A DNA stretch of 64,000 bases from Chrysaora quinquecirrha. Lineage: Eukaryota; Cnidaria; Scyphozoa; Semaeostomeae; Pelagiidae. Shown here in pieces: positions 12,248 through 27,200 of the stretch. Under the pieces are notes generated by a model. That model saw nothing but the letters and a program-made list of their open reading frames with translations, was not told the DNA's origin and ran no database searches. How positions within the stretch are numbered: position 1 is the stretch's first letter; each line of letters starts with the position of its first letter. The stretch lies in NCBI GenBank assembly GCA_014526335.1, contig JACTAT010000003.1, positions 849,431-913,430 of the forward strand, in the 5' to 3' direction. A program made the position numbers and the translations under genes.

Positions 12248-15200
12248 CCAACATAAGCATCATTCTCATCATCGTTGCCTTCTTCTTCGTCATCTTCGTC
12301 ATTATTAACATCATCTTCATCATTATCATCATCATCATCAGCGTCCTTCGGACATTGCTACAGCGTTGCTATTTTTTGTTATTGTCGACAGTTTTATGTC
12401 GGATAATCCAAAATCACGCACCAGTTGGTCTACAATGAAACTCTAATCCCTTATACCTTACCCCAATCTCACTTGCTTAGAGCGCCCAGAATTACTTGAT
12501 GGATTATGTTGCTGTTGCTGCTATTTATATTTTTGTCCTGTTTTTCCTGTGTTCCTGTTCGAAGACTAGATATCAAAACCTTTTCAACTGGTAAACTTGA
12601 ATAGACTGTGACATTATCAGGATACACTGACTTTGTATACAGTTCTACGGCATTTGAGCCAAATTTTGAGATATAGAGAATGAAGACTCTATTATAAGTC
12701 GTCTTATATTTTGTGCGCACAACTTTTTAATCTTTCTTGTCCTTTGACTTTGTTGGTTGTTTGTATTGCGGTTAGTTGATAATCTACTGTTATTAGCAGC
12801 CAGGTTTGTAAGAAACAAAGCATTCAATTGAAGAAAAAAGTACCTCTACAAAGTGTATTTTTTCTCTTTATTTATACTAATTTGTGCCGACTATAGAGAC
12901 CCCCAAACGGTACTGCGTGATGCGTTATATGACCATTTTATCATGCGTGATTCATGATTCAAAACGAGAAATTTTTGCGCGTGAGCGTTTGAATCTTTAC
13001 TTCAGCGTTTTGGGTGAAATGTCTTAGTACTGCTCGTGATTTCGTGATTTACATATTCGCAACATAATTGCATCATTTGCTCAACAGGTAGAGTAAGGGC
13101 GGTTGTTTAGCCTTTTTATCCATCGAGCATTCATATTTCTTTCATTCACGCTTGTAATAAATTAATAGGCCCCCTGAAGTTCCGGTCTACCTTGTTACAG
13201 ACTTGTCGTAGACAGAATATTCAAAAGCCAATCTTTTAAAAATATTAGGTTAATCAGCTGTGAATAAATAATCTTGCTAAAATGTTGGAGTTAGACGCTT
13301 GAAGTTGCGTGCACGCGAAAGTGAAGTTTTATCGTACGAGATTGTGTGAATTGTCTGAAATCGCGCCTGGTTGCGTTGCATCTGCTCGGAAGCCTCATTA
13401 TACATTCGCATCCAGAGACGTGCAAAAAAGGAGAATCGTTTTACAAACCTTGTTTTGTTTTTTTCTTAATGACGATGCTCCAAACACCAGTTATTGTTCC
13501 CAGTTTTGTAGTTGCAGCGACCTTACATTGAAAATATAAATTGTATGCTGTTATAAAATTATTTGGGATGCAACACCCAACAGCTCGAGTATTTGCTTCA
13601 GCAGCTTTCTTTTTCATTCTTTTTAATGTTTAACAAAAGCTGTACATCAGCGATAACGTACAAGTGCCAGCCAAAAAGAAAACAGACTGACGACGGCAAA
13701 ATAAAAATAGACTAAAATGTCTAAGGCAGTAAGTGTCTCGAAATAACGACCAGATTTGAGTACTAATCGAAATTCCTTAGCAATTCCTTAAGTTTTTATT
13801 GTTTGTTCAAATCAAACCTAGGGACAAGGAAATACAGTGTCAATGGGTCAATGTGCTCAGAGCTCAGTTATACTGGAATCACAATATATACTGTACTTGG
13901 CTTCACTATAGATACCTTAAGCCCCTGTGTGCTTTCAAATGCTAATTGTGATAGAAATACATAATGAAATACATAAACGCGTGCATTCAAATATTCTATT
14001 TTTCACATTCCTTTGTAGTCTCCATCCCAGTTCTAAAAATTCCTTTTCTTTGCCTACCTAAGTACTTACTACCTTCCTTAAAAATTACTTCCTTGTAAAA
14101 ATTACATGCACCCACTTGAAAAACCCACCTGGAAATCATATTCTGTAAAAGCCTCTAACTTGTCGATCGATTTCAATAAATTCTGTCCAGCACTAACAGG
14201 AGCAGAGAAGGTTGAGTCTGGTGATTTTTTATATCTGATCTGATAATCATGAAGGATTCCATTCAGTGAAGTTGGTTGTTTCCATTTCAATGTTATCATT
14301 GTCTCCGACACTGGAGTAGCTGTGACGTCACGAGGGGCAGTTGCAGCTGTAGATTGATGATGAGGCGATATTATGATTATGATGGCAGAAAAATAAAACA
14401 GAAAACGAAAATACCTTTAAACTCTTTTGAGCGCTAGAGACTTACTACTGAACAAGTCACTGACCAAAGAAGAAATAGAGGCCTTTAAAATAGAGGAGGC
14501 GCTTATCTAAAGTTGTTGCTTGAAGAAGAAGTTTGATCATTGATGTTGACTGTTATATTCAGTGTTAATAATTCCATTGTGTTATTTTTAGACGCTCTAT
14601 ACATGTTCATATATACTTCTATTCACTGCGAGCAAAAAAATTTTCTCGGGTAACAAAGAATATGCCTTTCTTATTATCATCAAAAATTAATAAGGCAAAA
14701 AATTCGGATTCAAAAACAAGGGGGACTCACACGCTTTTTACTTATTAAGAACCTGCCTCAAGATCTATTTCCTAAAGTTCCTTATTGTTGGACCTCTTAT
14801 AATTAAATTGTAGCTAGTAGAAAAAGCTCTCGAAATCCTTTTGATATATCCTTCTTACAAATGCATATTTAGTGCTATGACTATTATAAAGAGACCCTTG
14901 TATGTTAGCAAAGCAGAAAAATACTGAATGAAGACATGTGTAACATACAATTTATGCGAGTTTCGACTGCCAATGAATGGAACCGGCTTCCAAGTTCCTA
15001 ATTGTTTGCAGTGATAAAAATTATCAAAAATTGAAAAGTTCCTTGGCAGTTTTTTCTTAAGTCGCATGTATTTTAAATTGTATGGCCTTCATCATGTAGG
15101 TTCTTTCATTAAGTGATTCTTAACAAACAAAGCGTGTAATGGAGCTTCTGGGACAAAAATAGAAGAAAATTAAGGAATGATGGAAAACGAATAACCAACC

Positions 15201-18200
15201 TCCTTCGTCCGTTCTAAAATGATGTGTTCCAACTGCAGAATAAAAATTGACTGTGATAGACTTTGCAGAAACTTCCACTGTGTATTCAGTGAATACGGTC
15301 AAACCACTGAAAGTTGCTTCTCGGGTAGTAACTGTCTGATCTGGTCTAGCAGTTGAGCCATCACTTTTCTTTTTAATTGAAACTTTGTAATTTTCAACTT
15401 GAAAGTCGCCAGCGACAGAAGCTACCCACGTGATTTTAGCACTTGTCTGGGTGATGCTGTTTGATGCCACACCAGTTGGTGCCTGGGGTTTCCCTGAGAG
15501 AAAAGTGATTGGTTAACGTTCTGAAAGCAAGGTGAATGAAAATTAACTTGGTGCAAAGAAATTAGGTTGTCTTGATTCGTCTCGTCACATTTAATCTGCT
15601 TCAACTATCTAACTTCGAAAAGCCTTCATAAAAAGGCGCAGGCTTTGAATCCTACGAAAAATTCTCTAAAAATCCTGTTCTTTAGGTCGGAATACAAAAC
15701 CCGTAAGTTTTCAAAGCTAATACATAAATGATACCACAGAAAAAGACTGGAGTATGACAAGAGTAAGCAAACAGAAGCAAGATGTATTGACAGCGCGAAA
15801 CTCGGTGGAACTGATGTGGGTCCAACCAGCTTTATGGTCAGCGAAGAAGGACCACTGAATGGCAAAAGCTTATCTAACTATAGCAGATGGGCCCTTACCG
15901 ATCAATCCAATTACAGTGACAGTGAATGTCTTTGAATCCCCCAATGCAGGAATATCAGCATAAACTAACGAGCATTCAATTGTCTGCTGGCATTGAGCAA
16001 CACCTTGAGCAGCATCAGTAACTGAACATGATGCATCGGAACTTGCAATTGAAGGTCCTTTTGCAGTTATCTCAATTTGTCTTCTTACTTCACCATTTAT
16101 ATCAAAGCTGCTTCGACCTTGGTTACCAATATTGTAGATATCAGAATTTACCAAAATTGTACCAGATATTTTAAATTCCATAACTCCACCTTCCTGTCCG
16201 GGGGTAGAACATGTAACAGATGACTTGCTGCCTCTTGGTATCGTAAGAGTTGACGATGAAAGAATAAGGGATAGCTTGGTCACTGAAAAGAGATCAAAAT
16301 GAAAAACTCAGGGAACATGTATTGCCTTTGGAGCTGCACATAACGATTAAAGACGGAATCATATTTCAACACACTCCTCGTCCAAGCATTAATTATGCTA
16401 AAAGAAACAGGGCAGAGCAAAGTCTTGATTGCATTTAGGGTTTTAGAATCTGTCTATATCGAACTAAAAAATCCGGTTCTGTGCATAAAAAAGGGGTCCT
16501 TTTTCCCTTTCCAATCCACTTCTGGAAAAAATTGTCATCGTATAGCGAATGTTTCGGTATATTTTGAGGAGTTCCCGACAAAAATACTCTCGTGGGTTAT
16601 CATGCTTCATTTGGTTGTATTTTTTGTGGGTGGGCTTTTTATCCTTGATGTGGCGTTATTTTCTGCATACTGTGATGGATGCGAGCTACTGTGTTGGGTT
16701 ATTATTCTGATGAGGTGATATTTTTTGTGTACTATGGTGGATGGGCACTATTGTGCTTGATTTGGTGATATTTTTTGCGTATTTCGGTGAATAAGTAAAT
16801 GGTCTAGTTAAGTAATTTCAAAAAATTCTCGTTTAAATTCCTACCTGAATTGCAACCAAGTAATTCCCATCTTAATCCAACATTCATACTGTTTTGTGTT
16901 TGTGATTCAACTTTTATTCTCAGACATTTTGTAACAACAGCAACCGGAAAATCAATTTGCTTTGAGCCATACCGACCAGTTGAAACTGCAAATATCTGCG
17001 AGAAAAGGAATGGAATGATTGAAGCTGGCTGGCGTTTTTCAACAGTACAAATATTAGCTATAGTTAATAGTTGTATCAACTATCGTTAATACCCAAACAG
17101 TCTTGCGTTTTAAGCCTAGCAGTTGATGACTTTGACCTACAAGTTAGGAGTGGTTGTTTGGTACAAAAAACTCTTAAGCAACTCTTGGGTAACTTTGAGG
17201 GCTTAAATGTCCAAAATTTTAAGCAACTTTGAGGTCAGGACAAAGTCCAGTTACCAAATAGAGTTTAGTCTTCTAGAGCTGATTTCAGCTCTATTAAATT
17301 TAGTCTTATTTCCAGTGTTGGCAATATTTTCATCAGGTGAAAGCTTTGATCTGGTTTCGTCTACAATATCAAATATGATGCATGTAATACAGTGAATATT
17401 AGAAAAATCGCAAACGTTTTTTTCGCCATTCTCAAGGGTGGATGAATGACCAAAACATTCTCAACGAAAAAGGGAAAAAACTGAAAACAGCTATACACGT
17501 ATTTTTTTAAGAAATCATCGAGGCCTAGTTCTAAAAGTTTCTTATTTCTCGACAATATTTTAATACTTAAAGTTTCTCAAAGATTTCTCAAAAATTTTTA
17601 CATTTTACGAATAATTGAATTAGCTGTACCACACAACGTGTTATGGGCGTGTTATTTTTCCAAAATATACAAAAGAAAATGAAAAATGTCGTAGCTAATT
17701 GAGTTGTGTGTGTCATTATTCTCAACTTAGAAAGAGAGTTTGAATATCACAAGTTTCTTAATTTTTTTGATGTAGCTAGTTCTACAGATTTCTGCAATTT
17801 TATAAGTGTCCAGGTAAAGGTTTCTAATAGACTGGTTTAATATAAAAAAATGTGTAATCACGGAACAAAGAAGGTGAGCAGAAATCTACATGGTAGTTGA
17901 TTATAACGTAGTATGGTTGGTGAAATTACATGCAAAAACAGTTTACACTCTTTTTTTAATAAGCAACTGTTCAATAAGTAACCAGGGCTGAGATTTTGTT
18001 AAAGTTTCTGGTGAAATAGCTTTCTTTATACAGTACATCCTTGCAAACTTGTCAATTACATTAATAAGAAGCCAGAAAAGAGCCAAAATAAGAGGTTTTA
18101 GGGGGTGCCAGTCATTCTGTGACGGCTGAAATCCTAGATATGTTAAGCAAATCTCGAGGGCTGGACCAAAGTCAAGTTGCTTATTGAAAAAAGGTGTAAT

Positions 18201-21200
18201 ATACCTTTGTTCCTCCTTGATATTTATAATCATACAGCATACTTGAAGGCGTATATCTATATTGAACAGCAAATGTCATAACATCTGCTAAATTATCTTG
18301 ATCTCCATGTCCTTGAATAATTACAGCTGAAATTGTATGATCTGAAGCCAGACATACTTGAATCCATGGTTTATTACTTGAAGCTTCTTTGGGACTACAT
18401 GATCCAGTCTGACAAGCTGCCCATGTTGTATATGAATTAAAACGACTTCTATATGCTTCATTGCCAGTATTAAGAGTTGACGAAGTGAGTAGAGAGTTTG
18501 GTATCTGTGTTGATGACGCAATGCCAATGCGCTCAAAGCAACCTGGAAATTAACAAAAATAATACAGAACAAGAAAGACAGACCCCAACCTTAGATGTCA
18601 CTTGAAAACCTTGTTTACAGTTTGACGGAGAAACATGAAGGCTTGTTCCCATAAAACGTAAGAGCGTCGGCGACAGTCTGCGTAGGTCCCCCGATATTAA
18701 TCGGAACACTTCTTGCCGATCATTGTCACCTACTACGTCGACTGTGAGTCGCAAGGATCGGGGGAGTTGAAATGAGTTTCACTTTCCCAGACTCTTCCAA
18801 ATCTTCCGATAAAGGATAATCATATTGGCAATGGCAACACATATCGCCGACGTCGCGCAGATCCACCTATTGTTGCAAATCGTCACGTGGGTGCAGCTAA
18901 CCAATCATAACAAAGCCATCCCATGCATTTCTTTCCCTTTCTCTCTATATCATAACATTTTTATCAGACAGTCGCCGACAGTTTCCCGATGAATCGGGAC
19001 TTTTTTCTCTGATCAGAAGATAGTAAAGGGATCGGCGATAGGTCGACTATTACGATCTTAAGGGAATAGACTTGCAAAAAAGAAGGTCAGATTTATGAAG
19101 ACAAAGCAGCCCCTTTGAATTCCTTTACAAAGGCAGCTTAGCTACGCTTTTCTTATTCAATTTTGATTGATGGGTAGCTTAAGCCACTTTCATACTTGTA
19201 GATTCCTTTCAGGGCTCACAATATTATCTTGACGTTTGTTCTTTAAATCGAGTTTAGCTGTGGTCTCGACTGACGATTCAAAAGTTGATAACTGGAACCC
19301 CCACGCATAATCCAAACTTTGCTACTTCATCAAAGAATATAGAGGGTCTTTCTTATCTTTTCGTTCTTTAAGTAATAAATATCCATAAATAATTAATCTT
19401 AAGCATGCTTCAGTTTCTGACGTCACAGGAATAATTTTCACATATCTTGTTGTAATTTCGGTGGGAAACCAATTGTAGACGACTAAATCTCTTGATTTAC
19501 AACCAACAAATTCCTACAAAACACAAAAAAATATTCAGGCAATATTTAAAGGTAAAAATTAGGTACAGTCTCATGGCAATCATATAGACTATAGCAATAA
19601 AAAGCAGATGCTTTGGACATAATGAAAGATTTTCGACTGACACTCCTCAACGTAATGAAACTTTAGGTATAGACCAAAAAATTGCCTTCGAGATAAATAT
19701 ATAGATTTGGATTGGGATACGCTAGCTAATTAAAAAACACGAAACCGGATTTGTAATGTGATTTAAACATCAATAATGCAAAGAAAAATTCAGTAAAGTA
19801 GCAAATTTACAACTTTTAGAGTCCAAGTCAGACAACGGATTCGTTCTGTCTACACAAACCCAGTTTTTTCGTTTGCGACACAGACAGACTTTAAAACCAT
19901 TAGATGATAATGAAATTTTTAATACTATTTCTGAGGCTTTGATAGGCATTTTTGGGGAAAATTTTGGAAGTAAATCGGGCCGAGGAGCGCGGGAGCGAAG
20001 GGATTTCTGGAGAATTTATTTTTGAAATTAAGGGTAATTTTAGTTTATTGTCTCGAAGCCGGCCATCCCCATAGAATTCAATTTATCGAATTCTTAGTAA
20101 ATATAGAAATGTATCAACTAAGATCACCTTTTCAGTGCCTCCGACAGAATAAGTTGTCAAAGAAGATGAAACAGAGCCATACTGAACTTTAAGTTTTCAC
20201 CCATTTATTGGCACTTGGATTTCCTTGAATAGCTATGCCACTGATTTGTTTATTTTTACCAAGATCATACATGAAGTAATGGCCAGATCCACTGCCTCCC
20301 ACACACCATGCTGCTTTAGAATTAATTTTTGCTCTTGAAAAAGGCAAAATACCACTTGAAACGGAAATTGCTGGCTCATAAGGAGAGATTTCACCAGCGA
20401 CCATTCCAAAACTTGTTGAACAAACTGAAATGAAATAAATACAGGACCTATATAAAAGGCAAGGCAGGAATTATTTAGTATGATCTTAGATAAGAATAGC
20501 TATTCGAAGAACAAACGCATGTAAATCGAATACTGAAGCCCCCAGAGGGTCTGTGTTCCCCTTTGATTCAGCACAAGCATATTTGGAACTGGGAAATCTA
20601 CTGTCTGTTATTTGTCTTTTCTGAAGAGCTTCCCTTTCAAGTTTAAAGGGATCCAACAGACGAAGAACAACCTACAAACATGCAGTCAATCAACAAGCAA
20701 AAACAAACTTGATGTGGCTTGATGTGGCTTTGGTGAGATCATCACCCATCCAACTTGTTGAGTTGAGTCCGATGCATTTTATTTGGTCAACAAGACTATT
20801 TGATTCAGCTAGACGAACCCCATTTCTTTCGTTTGTATGTGGTTCATCGGGAATTTTTAGTAAGAATTTGTCCAATTCTGATTTGAATTTGTACTCTGAG
20901 CAGCCACTGATGTTTATCAGATACCTGGGAAGGCTATTAAATAACTTTGGTCCTTGAACGGAAAGACTACCAGAGATAGCATTTTTGTAGTAACTTCTAT
21001 CTATGGTTCTGACTTTGAATTTTCTTCCATGGCGTATGTGGTTATGGTAAGTTACACCATCCACTTGTTGCCCATCTTCAATGTGGTTAAAGTTTTGTAC
21101 AATGCTTTCCAGGATTGACCATACATAAATTATTTTATATCTTTCTCTTCTTCTTTGTAAAGAGTAAACATAAAGATATTTTCAACTCATCCCAATACCT

Positions 21201-24200
21201 CAATTTACTGTATCCCTTGATTTTTTTAAAGAAAGATCTTTGGATACTGTCTAATTCTTGTATTAAGTTTATTCTATTTGGTGACCACGATTGTGAACAG
21301 TAGTCAAAATGTGGGATACCCATGGATTTCCATAATGTCAACAATACGTCTCTTTCTTGTGTAGCAAAGATTCGTAATATCCAGCCAGTAATTTCTTTAG
21401 CTTTATTGGTGACTTTATGTATATGCTTATTAAAGGAACTGTCATCACTCATCATTACACCAAGATCTTTCACGGATTTTTTGTCCTTAATTCTAGAAGC
21501 ATCGTTTTCTAGATAAATTGAAATGCTCTTTGATTGTATATTTTTCCATAAAGTAGGCGTTCAAATTTGCAATTGTTGAGACTCGTGTTATTCTTTTCTG
21601 TTCACTTGTACACAGTGTTTAAGTCACCTTGCATTTTAAATGTATCGATTAATCCATTGATTTCTTTCAAGACTCTTGTATCATCAGCAAAACTTGATAG
21701 ATGTGAATATTTCACTTCATTGTCTATATCCGTAATCATTATTAGAAATAATACTAGAAATAATACTAGAATATTAGCAACAATCAAAAGTTTCAATGCT
21801 ATCAGAGGTTTACTCCTCCAACGCAGGCGCTTCACACTTCGATAGCATTAATACGTTTAAACTTTTGATAAGGATAAGTAATTAAGAAATTTCGAAGAAT
21901 GTCTTGAAAAAAAAGGTTTTTTTCAAACCTTGAGGACTTGCATATAGTTCTACTCTGAGGGTATAGTCATTCTGCACCTCTGTATTTTTCAGAAATTTCA
22001 CAAATCTTGTTGAAATTGGATTGTCCTTTAGAAAATTGAACTTGACGCCCATGTTGTTTGTGTTGCCGGGAAAAATCTGAAACAGAGACACGTTTTAAAA
22101 GAAACAAGAATCGACACAAAAAGTGAAATGCCGTTTCAAGTACTTTGCCTGCAAATTTTTACGTGCAGATCGGCGCTCTGATTTCTTGCTATTTTACCAA
22201 ATTTGGATAAGAGTACTTGTTATTTATCTCGCTCAAGCAAGCATCCTCAAACCACTTCCAGAAATTCCTACAGATATGACACGTTGACACGTAAAATCTT
22301 TGGTTCGTGGGCATCAAAGATATTTCATGTTACCTTTGCAGCAGTAGATCCTTCATTTTTCACGGTAACAACAGTTACACCAGTGCTTTCAAGACCATAT
22401 TCCACTTTGTAATCAGGAAAGAAATTTGGACCATGTGTTGGATCTCCCTGTGTTGCTATTGCATTAACAAGCATAACTCGTCCAAGATCAACTTTAAACC
22501 AGAAAGAAGCTTGATTATTTTTGCTGCTGCCCCATGGTCTGTCACTGTTTAATCTGCCATCTTTTGGGAAGTATCTACCAGAAACCCATTGGGTTGTAGC
22601 ATAAGCAGTAAATCGACTGTCTTCTAATACTCTGTTTTCCGCTCCTACTTCTGCTATGAAGTCTGAAATAAAATGATTCTAGAAATATAAACTGAAATCT
22701 TCACAGGAGAAACCTTCGCATTTAAGATACAGTTTATAGGCACATAGGCATAGGTTAGTTGTATTAAATCGTTTAAAAGGTAAAAATGACTCTTTGCCTC
22801 TTTACAGCCCGGAGCAACAGCTGGGCGGACATTGACGTCACATAGCCTTGAAAGCTCTGTCCGTTTGTCATATATTCAAATGACAGTGAAATCGGCAAAC
22901 GGATTTAAATCAACGTGGATTAAAGTATTGAGTGATGTTCCACAGGGCAGCGTGTTAGGACCCTTGCTATTTATTTTGCCAGATAATGTAGACATCTCTG
23001 GTGTAAAAATGCTTTCTGATGATTAAAAACTTTATTCTTCGATAATAAACAATGAAGCTAGAATTCAGTCTGATATCTCGAATATCGAAAAATGGTCTAA
23101 CGTCCAACTACTGTCATTGATCGCTGATAAATATCATGTTATTCAAATGGCCCCGGGTCCACTTCCATAAGAACTTATATACCATGTGAGTTCCCAAAAT
23201 AATCTTGACCCCTTATCTCTGACAAAGAAAGTACAATCTTACCCCTTTTCTCTGACAATTCTCTGACATATGACCCTTTTCTCTGATTATCTAGTTGTCA
23301 TCATACCCCTGAAAATACATTTTATACCTAGCAAAGATGACTTTTCACTTTCAGTTGCTGATATTAATGAATATTGCAGTGTATGTAGGCTAAGTCAACT
23401 TTGTCCAAAAAGGCTTTTGCCATTGTGTCATTGTCTTGTCTGAGACAGTTGTTGACTGGTTGTAGTGTGCAGGTATTGATGAAAACATTGACGTTGTTCT
23501 GTTTAATTCTGCTATGCAATGCCAATGCAACTAAACCAAATTCTATTCATTGATTGGAGCTTTTACCATTTAGCAAGATCTTCACCAGAATAAATTAAGA
23601 GCCTCGAAAAGGAAATGAGGTTAATTCTTCTGAGTGCTGAATCTCAATTCATCATCTGATCAGTCAATGAGCAAGGTTTTTGAAAAAAGAGACAGCATCT
23701 CTTAATCATACACACAGCTTGAGCAAACAGTTACATAGGTTGTTACAGTATTCCATGCAATTCGAAAACCTTTTTCCAACTGCTGTCATCTGTTTGACTT
23801 GACATTGATTTTTAAAACCAACAATTGCCAAAGCAAACTTCCACTCCACTGGACCTAGCCTTGGCCCAGAAAAATGTTGTACAGTTCCCGCCAAATATTA
23901 GCCTCTCTTTACAAAAATGTTGCACTTTCATCATTAAGAGGCTAAGGCAAGAGCAGATCAGGGCAACAAGCAACAGCAAAAACAGACTTATTCTGTTGGG
24001 GCAAAGCAAGCAATATGGTTGCTGGTTTGCAGAATTTGTAGTACTTGTACCCCAAAAAGTTTTTGTAGTGCATGTAATGAAAGCAAGTGAAAAGTTCGAG
24101 TACCATGCTTCCTCTCTGCAAAAGTTACATTGAACTCCGTAAGATTGTTTATTTTTTGCTCTAGATAGAGTATGTATCTAGGTACCGTACGTAGTGTGGC

Positions 24201-27200
24201 ACCTAAACGTGGCTGAAGGTTAAGTTGGTTCATCATCAATATCAATAGACAATATCTGCTATGAAGCACTGCTCTGCTTGCACTGCTCTGCTCTGAGTGC
24301 TCATAGTGCATCTCCTTCTTAAACTTAATCTATCCCTTCCAAAATGACCAGTAAAAGTGTGCTTCTTCTGCATGACCTAGATACATACAGTATGGGAGTT
24401 TATATTTACTGATATATAAATATACATAGATATATGCAAATTATATATATATATATATTCGCAATTATATATATATATATATCATATATATATATATATA
24501 TATACATATCTATATATATGATATGAAGTTGACTCCTTTTATATACTGACTCTAGAAAATACATAGATATATGCAAATTATATATATATATATTCGCAAT
24601 TACTTAATTTTGAGTTATCATCTTGCTTAAGAACAGTGAAATATACAAACTCTTGTTATTATGTGTGAAGTTGACTCCTTTTTAGGAAATATCTGACTCT
24701 AGAAAACACCCCTTATTTTGAAAATCTCTGTCCTAGATTCCTATGAAATCTGGCACCCTTTCTCAGAGATTTTGGGAACGCACATGGTATATAAGTTCTT
24801 ATGGAAGTGGACAAAAGTTGGAGCAGTGGAAAAATCTATTTCAACTGGTGTCAAATTCAATGATAAGTTGATAGGTTAACTTGCAGAAAAACTCTAAATT
24901 TTGTTGATATCTGACAAAGAATTCTCCGAGCTATACTTTGATAACCAAATGTTTAGTGTGGAAGACTTTCTCAATTTTGTGAAAAGATTTTAAAGTTGAC
25001 AACAAGACCCGCGATGCTCATAGGCTGGCCGGTTAGGGCCCCAGAAACCCCAGGAATACCCTACTGTTCCTCTACAATGCATAAATGACACTGGACCAAT
25101 TTCAACGCTGAAAGGGGAGTTTCCATGCCCCAGTGATAAACATATGTCAGTTTCAACAAATTCACGCAATTAGAACCCCTCGAAAATCCTCTGTGAAAAG
25201 CACCAAAATTGATGACGTCATAGTACAAACGGCACTACAAGATTCGGATAACTTTTTACCTCATTCCAACAAATTTGTCTGGGGCCGATTTTCCACATTT
25301 GTGACGTCATTATGACGTCATAAAACTATATATAGCGGGTTGGCACAGCAATAGTCGAATGCGCCATACCCTAAAGTACCGGAATCCAACTTCAAATCTG
25401 GGGTACCAGCCTTGCGGAACGAAAGCATCACGAAAAACCAAAATAAGCCTAAATTGTTGCTCATTTTCGGACCTTCTTGACGTTAGCGAGACGTCACAAT
25501 ACCTCTGCCACGCCCGAAACATCACATCCAATAGCCTTCGCGAAACCCTATCCAACAACGTTTGCTCCACGAAAATCGCCCCCACGGTTGTCCAAAAACG
25601 TTTTAGTCAAAGTTGTCACCTATTAAATCCCATACAAAAGTGACGCAATTTTGCCAAAAGTGCCATTTTTCTCAAAATTGCCAAGTCAGATGCTCCGGAA
25701 ACCACTTTGACAGGACGGTGGGGTACCAGAAATCTGGTGAAGATCCGAGGCGTGGTTCCCGCGCTATTAGAGTTTTATAAAAACAGCAGTACAGAATTTC
25801 GCTCACCTGAAAATATTGCGGACACTGAAACATTTTAATTCAACACAAAAAGCCCTTCTTGAATTTTTCTGCAAGTTAACCTATCAACTTATCATTGAAT
25901 TTTACACATCTTTTGAAGACCCTGCTCCAACTTCTGAATGAATTTTTCTGTCAACAATTTTAACTGTTCGTCACTTTTAATTCTAACGGAAAGCCAGTAA
26001 AATGGCAAATATTTTCCCGCCTAAAATGAAAATAGCTTGTTTTAGGCCGCCCTTGAATTGCAATGCCAGTTATTGTAACTATTTTACCAAAATCAATTTG
26101 GAGGTATTCATTAGCAGCATTTGTACTTGCACACCAACAAGACGGGTCTGATAATCTTCCTTGAAATGCTTCATTACCAGATTTAGATGACGATGCGCTC
26201 AATATGAAGCCAGATGGCAATGAAAGACCAGCTTCTATTCCAAGACCCCCACTGCAGACTAGGATAAACGAATAAACTGTAATCATCGTATTTGCTTTAA
26301 TAAACGCCCGAGACACTTCCTTAAAAATTTAAAAGTCTGTCTCAAAGACGAGCAGCTAATGAAATAGTATAACGTTCTGCCAAAAAGAAAGCTTTCAGCA
26401 ACTAGCAAAAATTCTTTTCACGACGAGTTTATAACAGGGACCACAGGAAATTAAGATTATGGTGGCGAATGCAAGAAATATTAATGCTTGGTAAATGAAA
26501 GAACGAAATAACTGTCCTCATTGCAGCAATAAAGCAATCATGAAATTATGTCCTAAAAATGAAAATCATGAGATATGCAGGAGTGTAGATTCACGCTGTC
26601 GGAAATATTGAACCTTTTATTTTAGATGATTGACAGTTTTGACTAACGCTTTTGAAAATCTATTTCAGCTGTGTTATGTTACGGTTATGTTACGTAATCG
26701 TTCGATTCTAGAGTTATGGCGTGTGTTGAAAATGTTATGTACTGTAAAAGTATTAAAAGTTCTAGAGTTGTATTAGTGATTTATAATCCTAAAGAAGCCT
26801 CGGTGATTTCTTGGTGTCTTGGTCCTTTATCCCGCACGGCCATATGACAACGCACTCACAAGCAAAAATTATTCATTTTTCGAAATCACGCATGAAAAAC
26901 TGTCCAACAACACATCACGCAGAGCCGCTTTCGAGGACAAAAAAGTTTATTTAAGGAATATACGCCCCTCTCCTCGCTGGAAAAGTAAAATAAGGCGCAA
27001 TAATTGTCCAACAGCCCAAAAGCCACAAATAGCTAGTGTTCTCACCATATGAGCATCCATACAATTCAAATCTTACGCAGACATCATGGCTAGCGGGATT
27101 TCTTTCCGTTGGTCGAAACTCAACATATCTTGCTGAAAAAGGCTTTGTTTCGAACGATACTGTTTTTAGCTCATTTGTAGTATTTGCTCCAATGTATTCC

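Larger units (their letters stand above)
10680..13487. other. Long intron with simple repeats
   Basis: Contains a (CATATAGG)n tract (11075-11133), a tRNA-like fragment (11278-11345) and a large ATC/GAT microsatellite (11941-12345), annotated separately. Open frames at 11433-11774 and 12469-12827 lack domain signatures. A further receptor exon could be hidden here, but I saw none. Confidence 0.4.

Noticed and set aside
12018..12438. Met-, His- or Ile-rich frames of about 100 codons on both strands
   Set aside because: They are translations of the ATC/GAT microsatellite.
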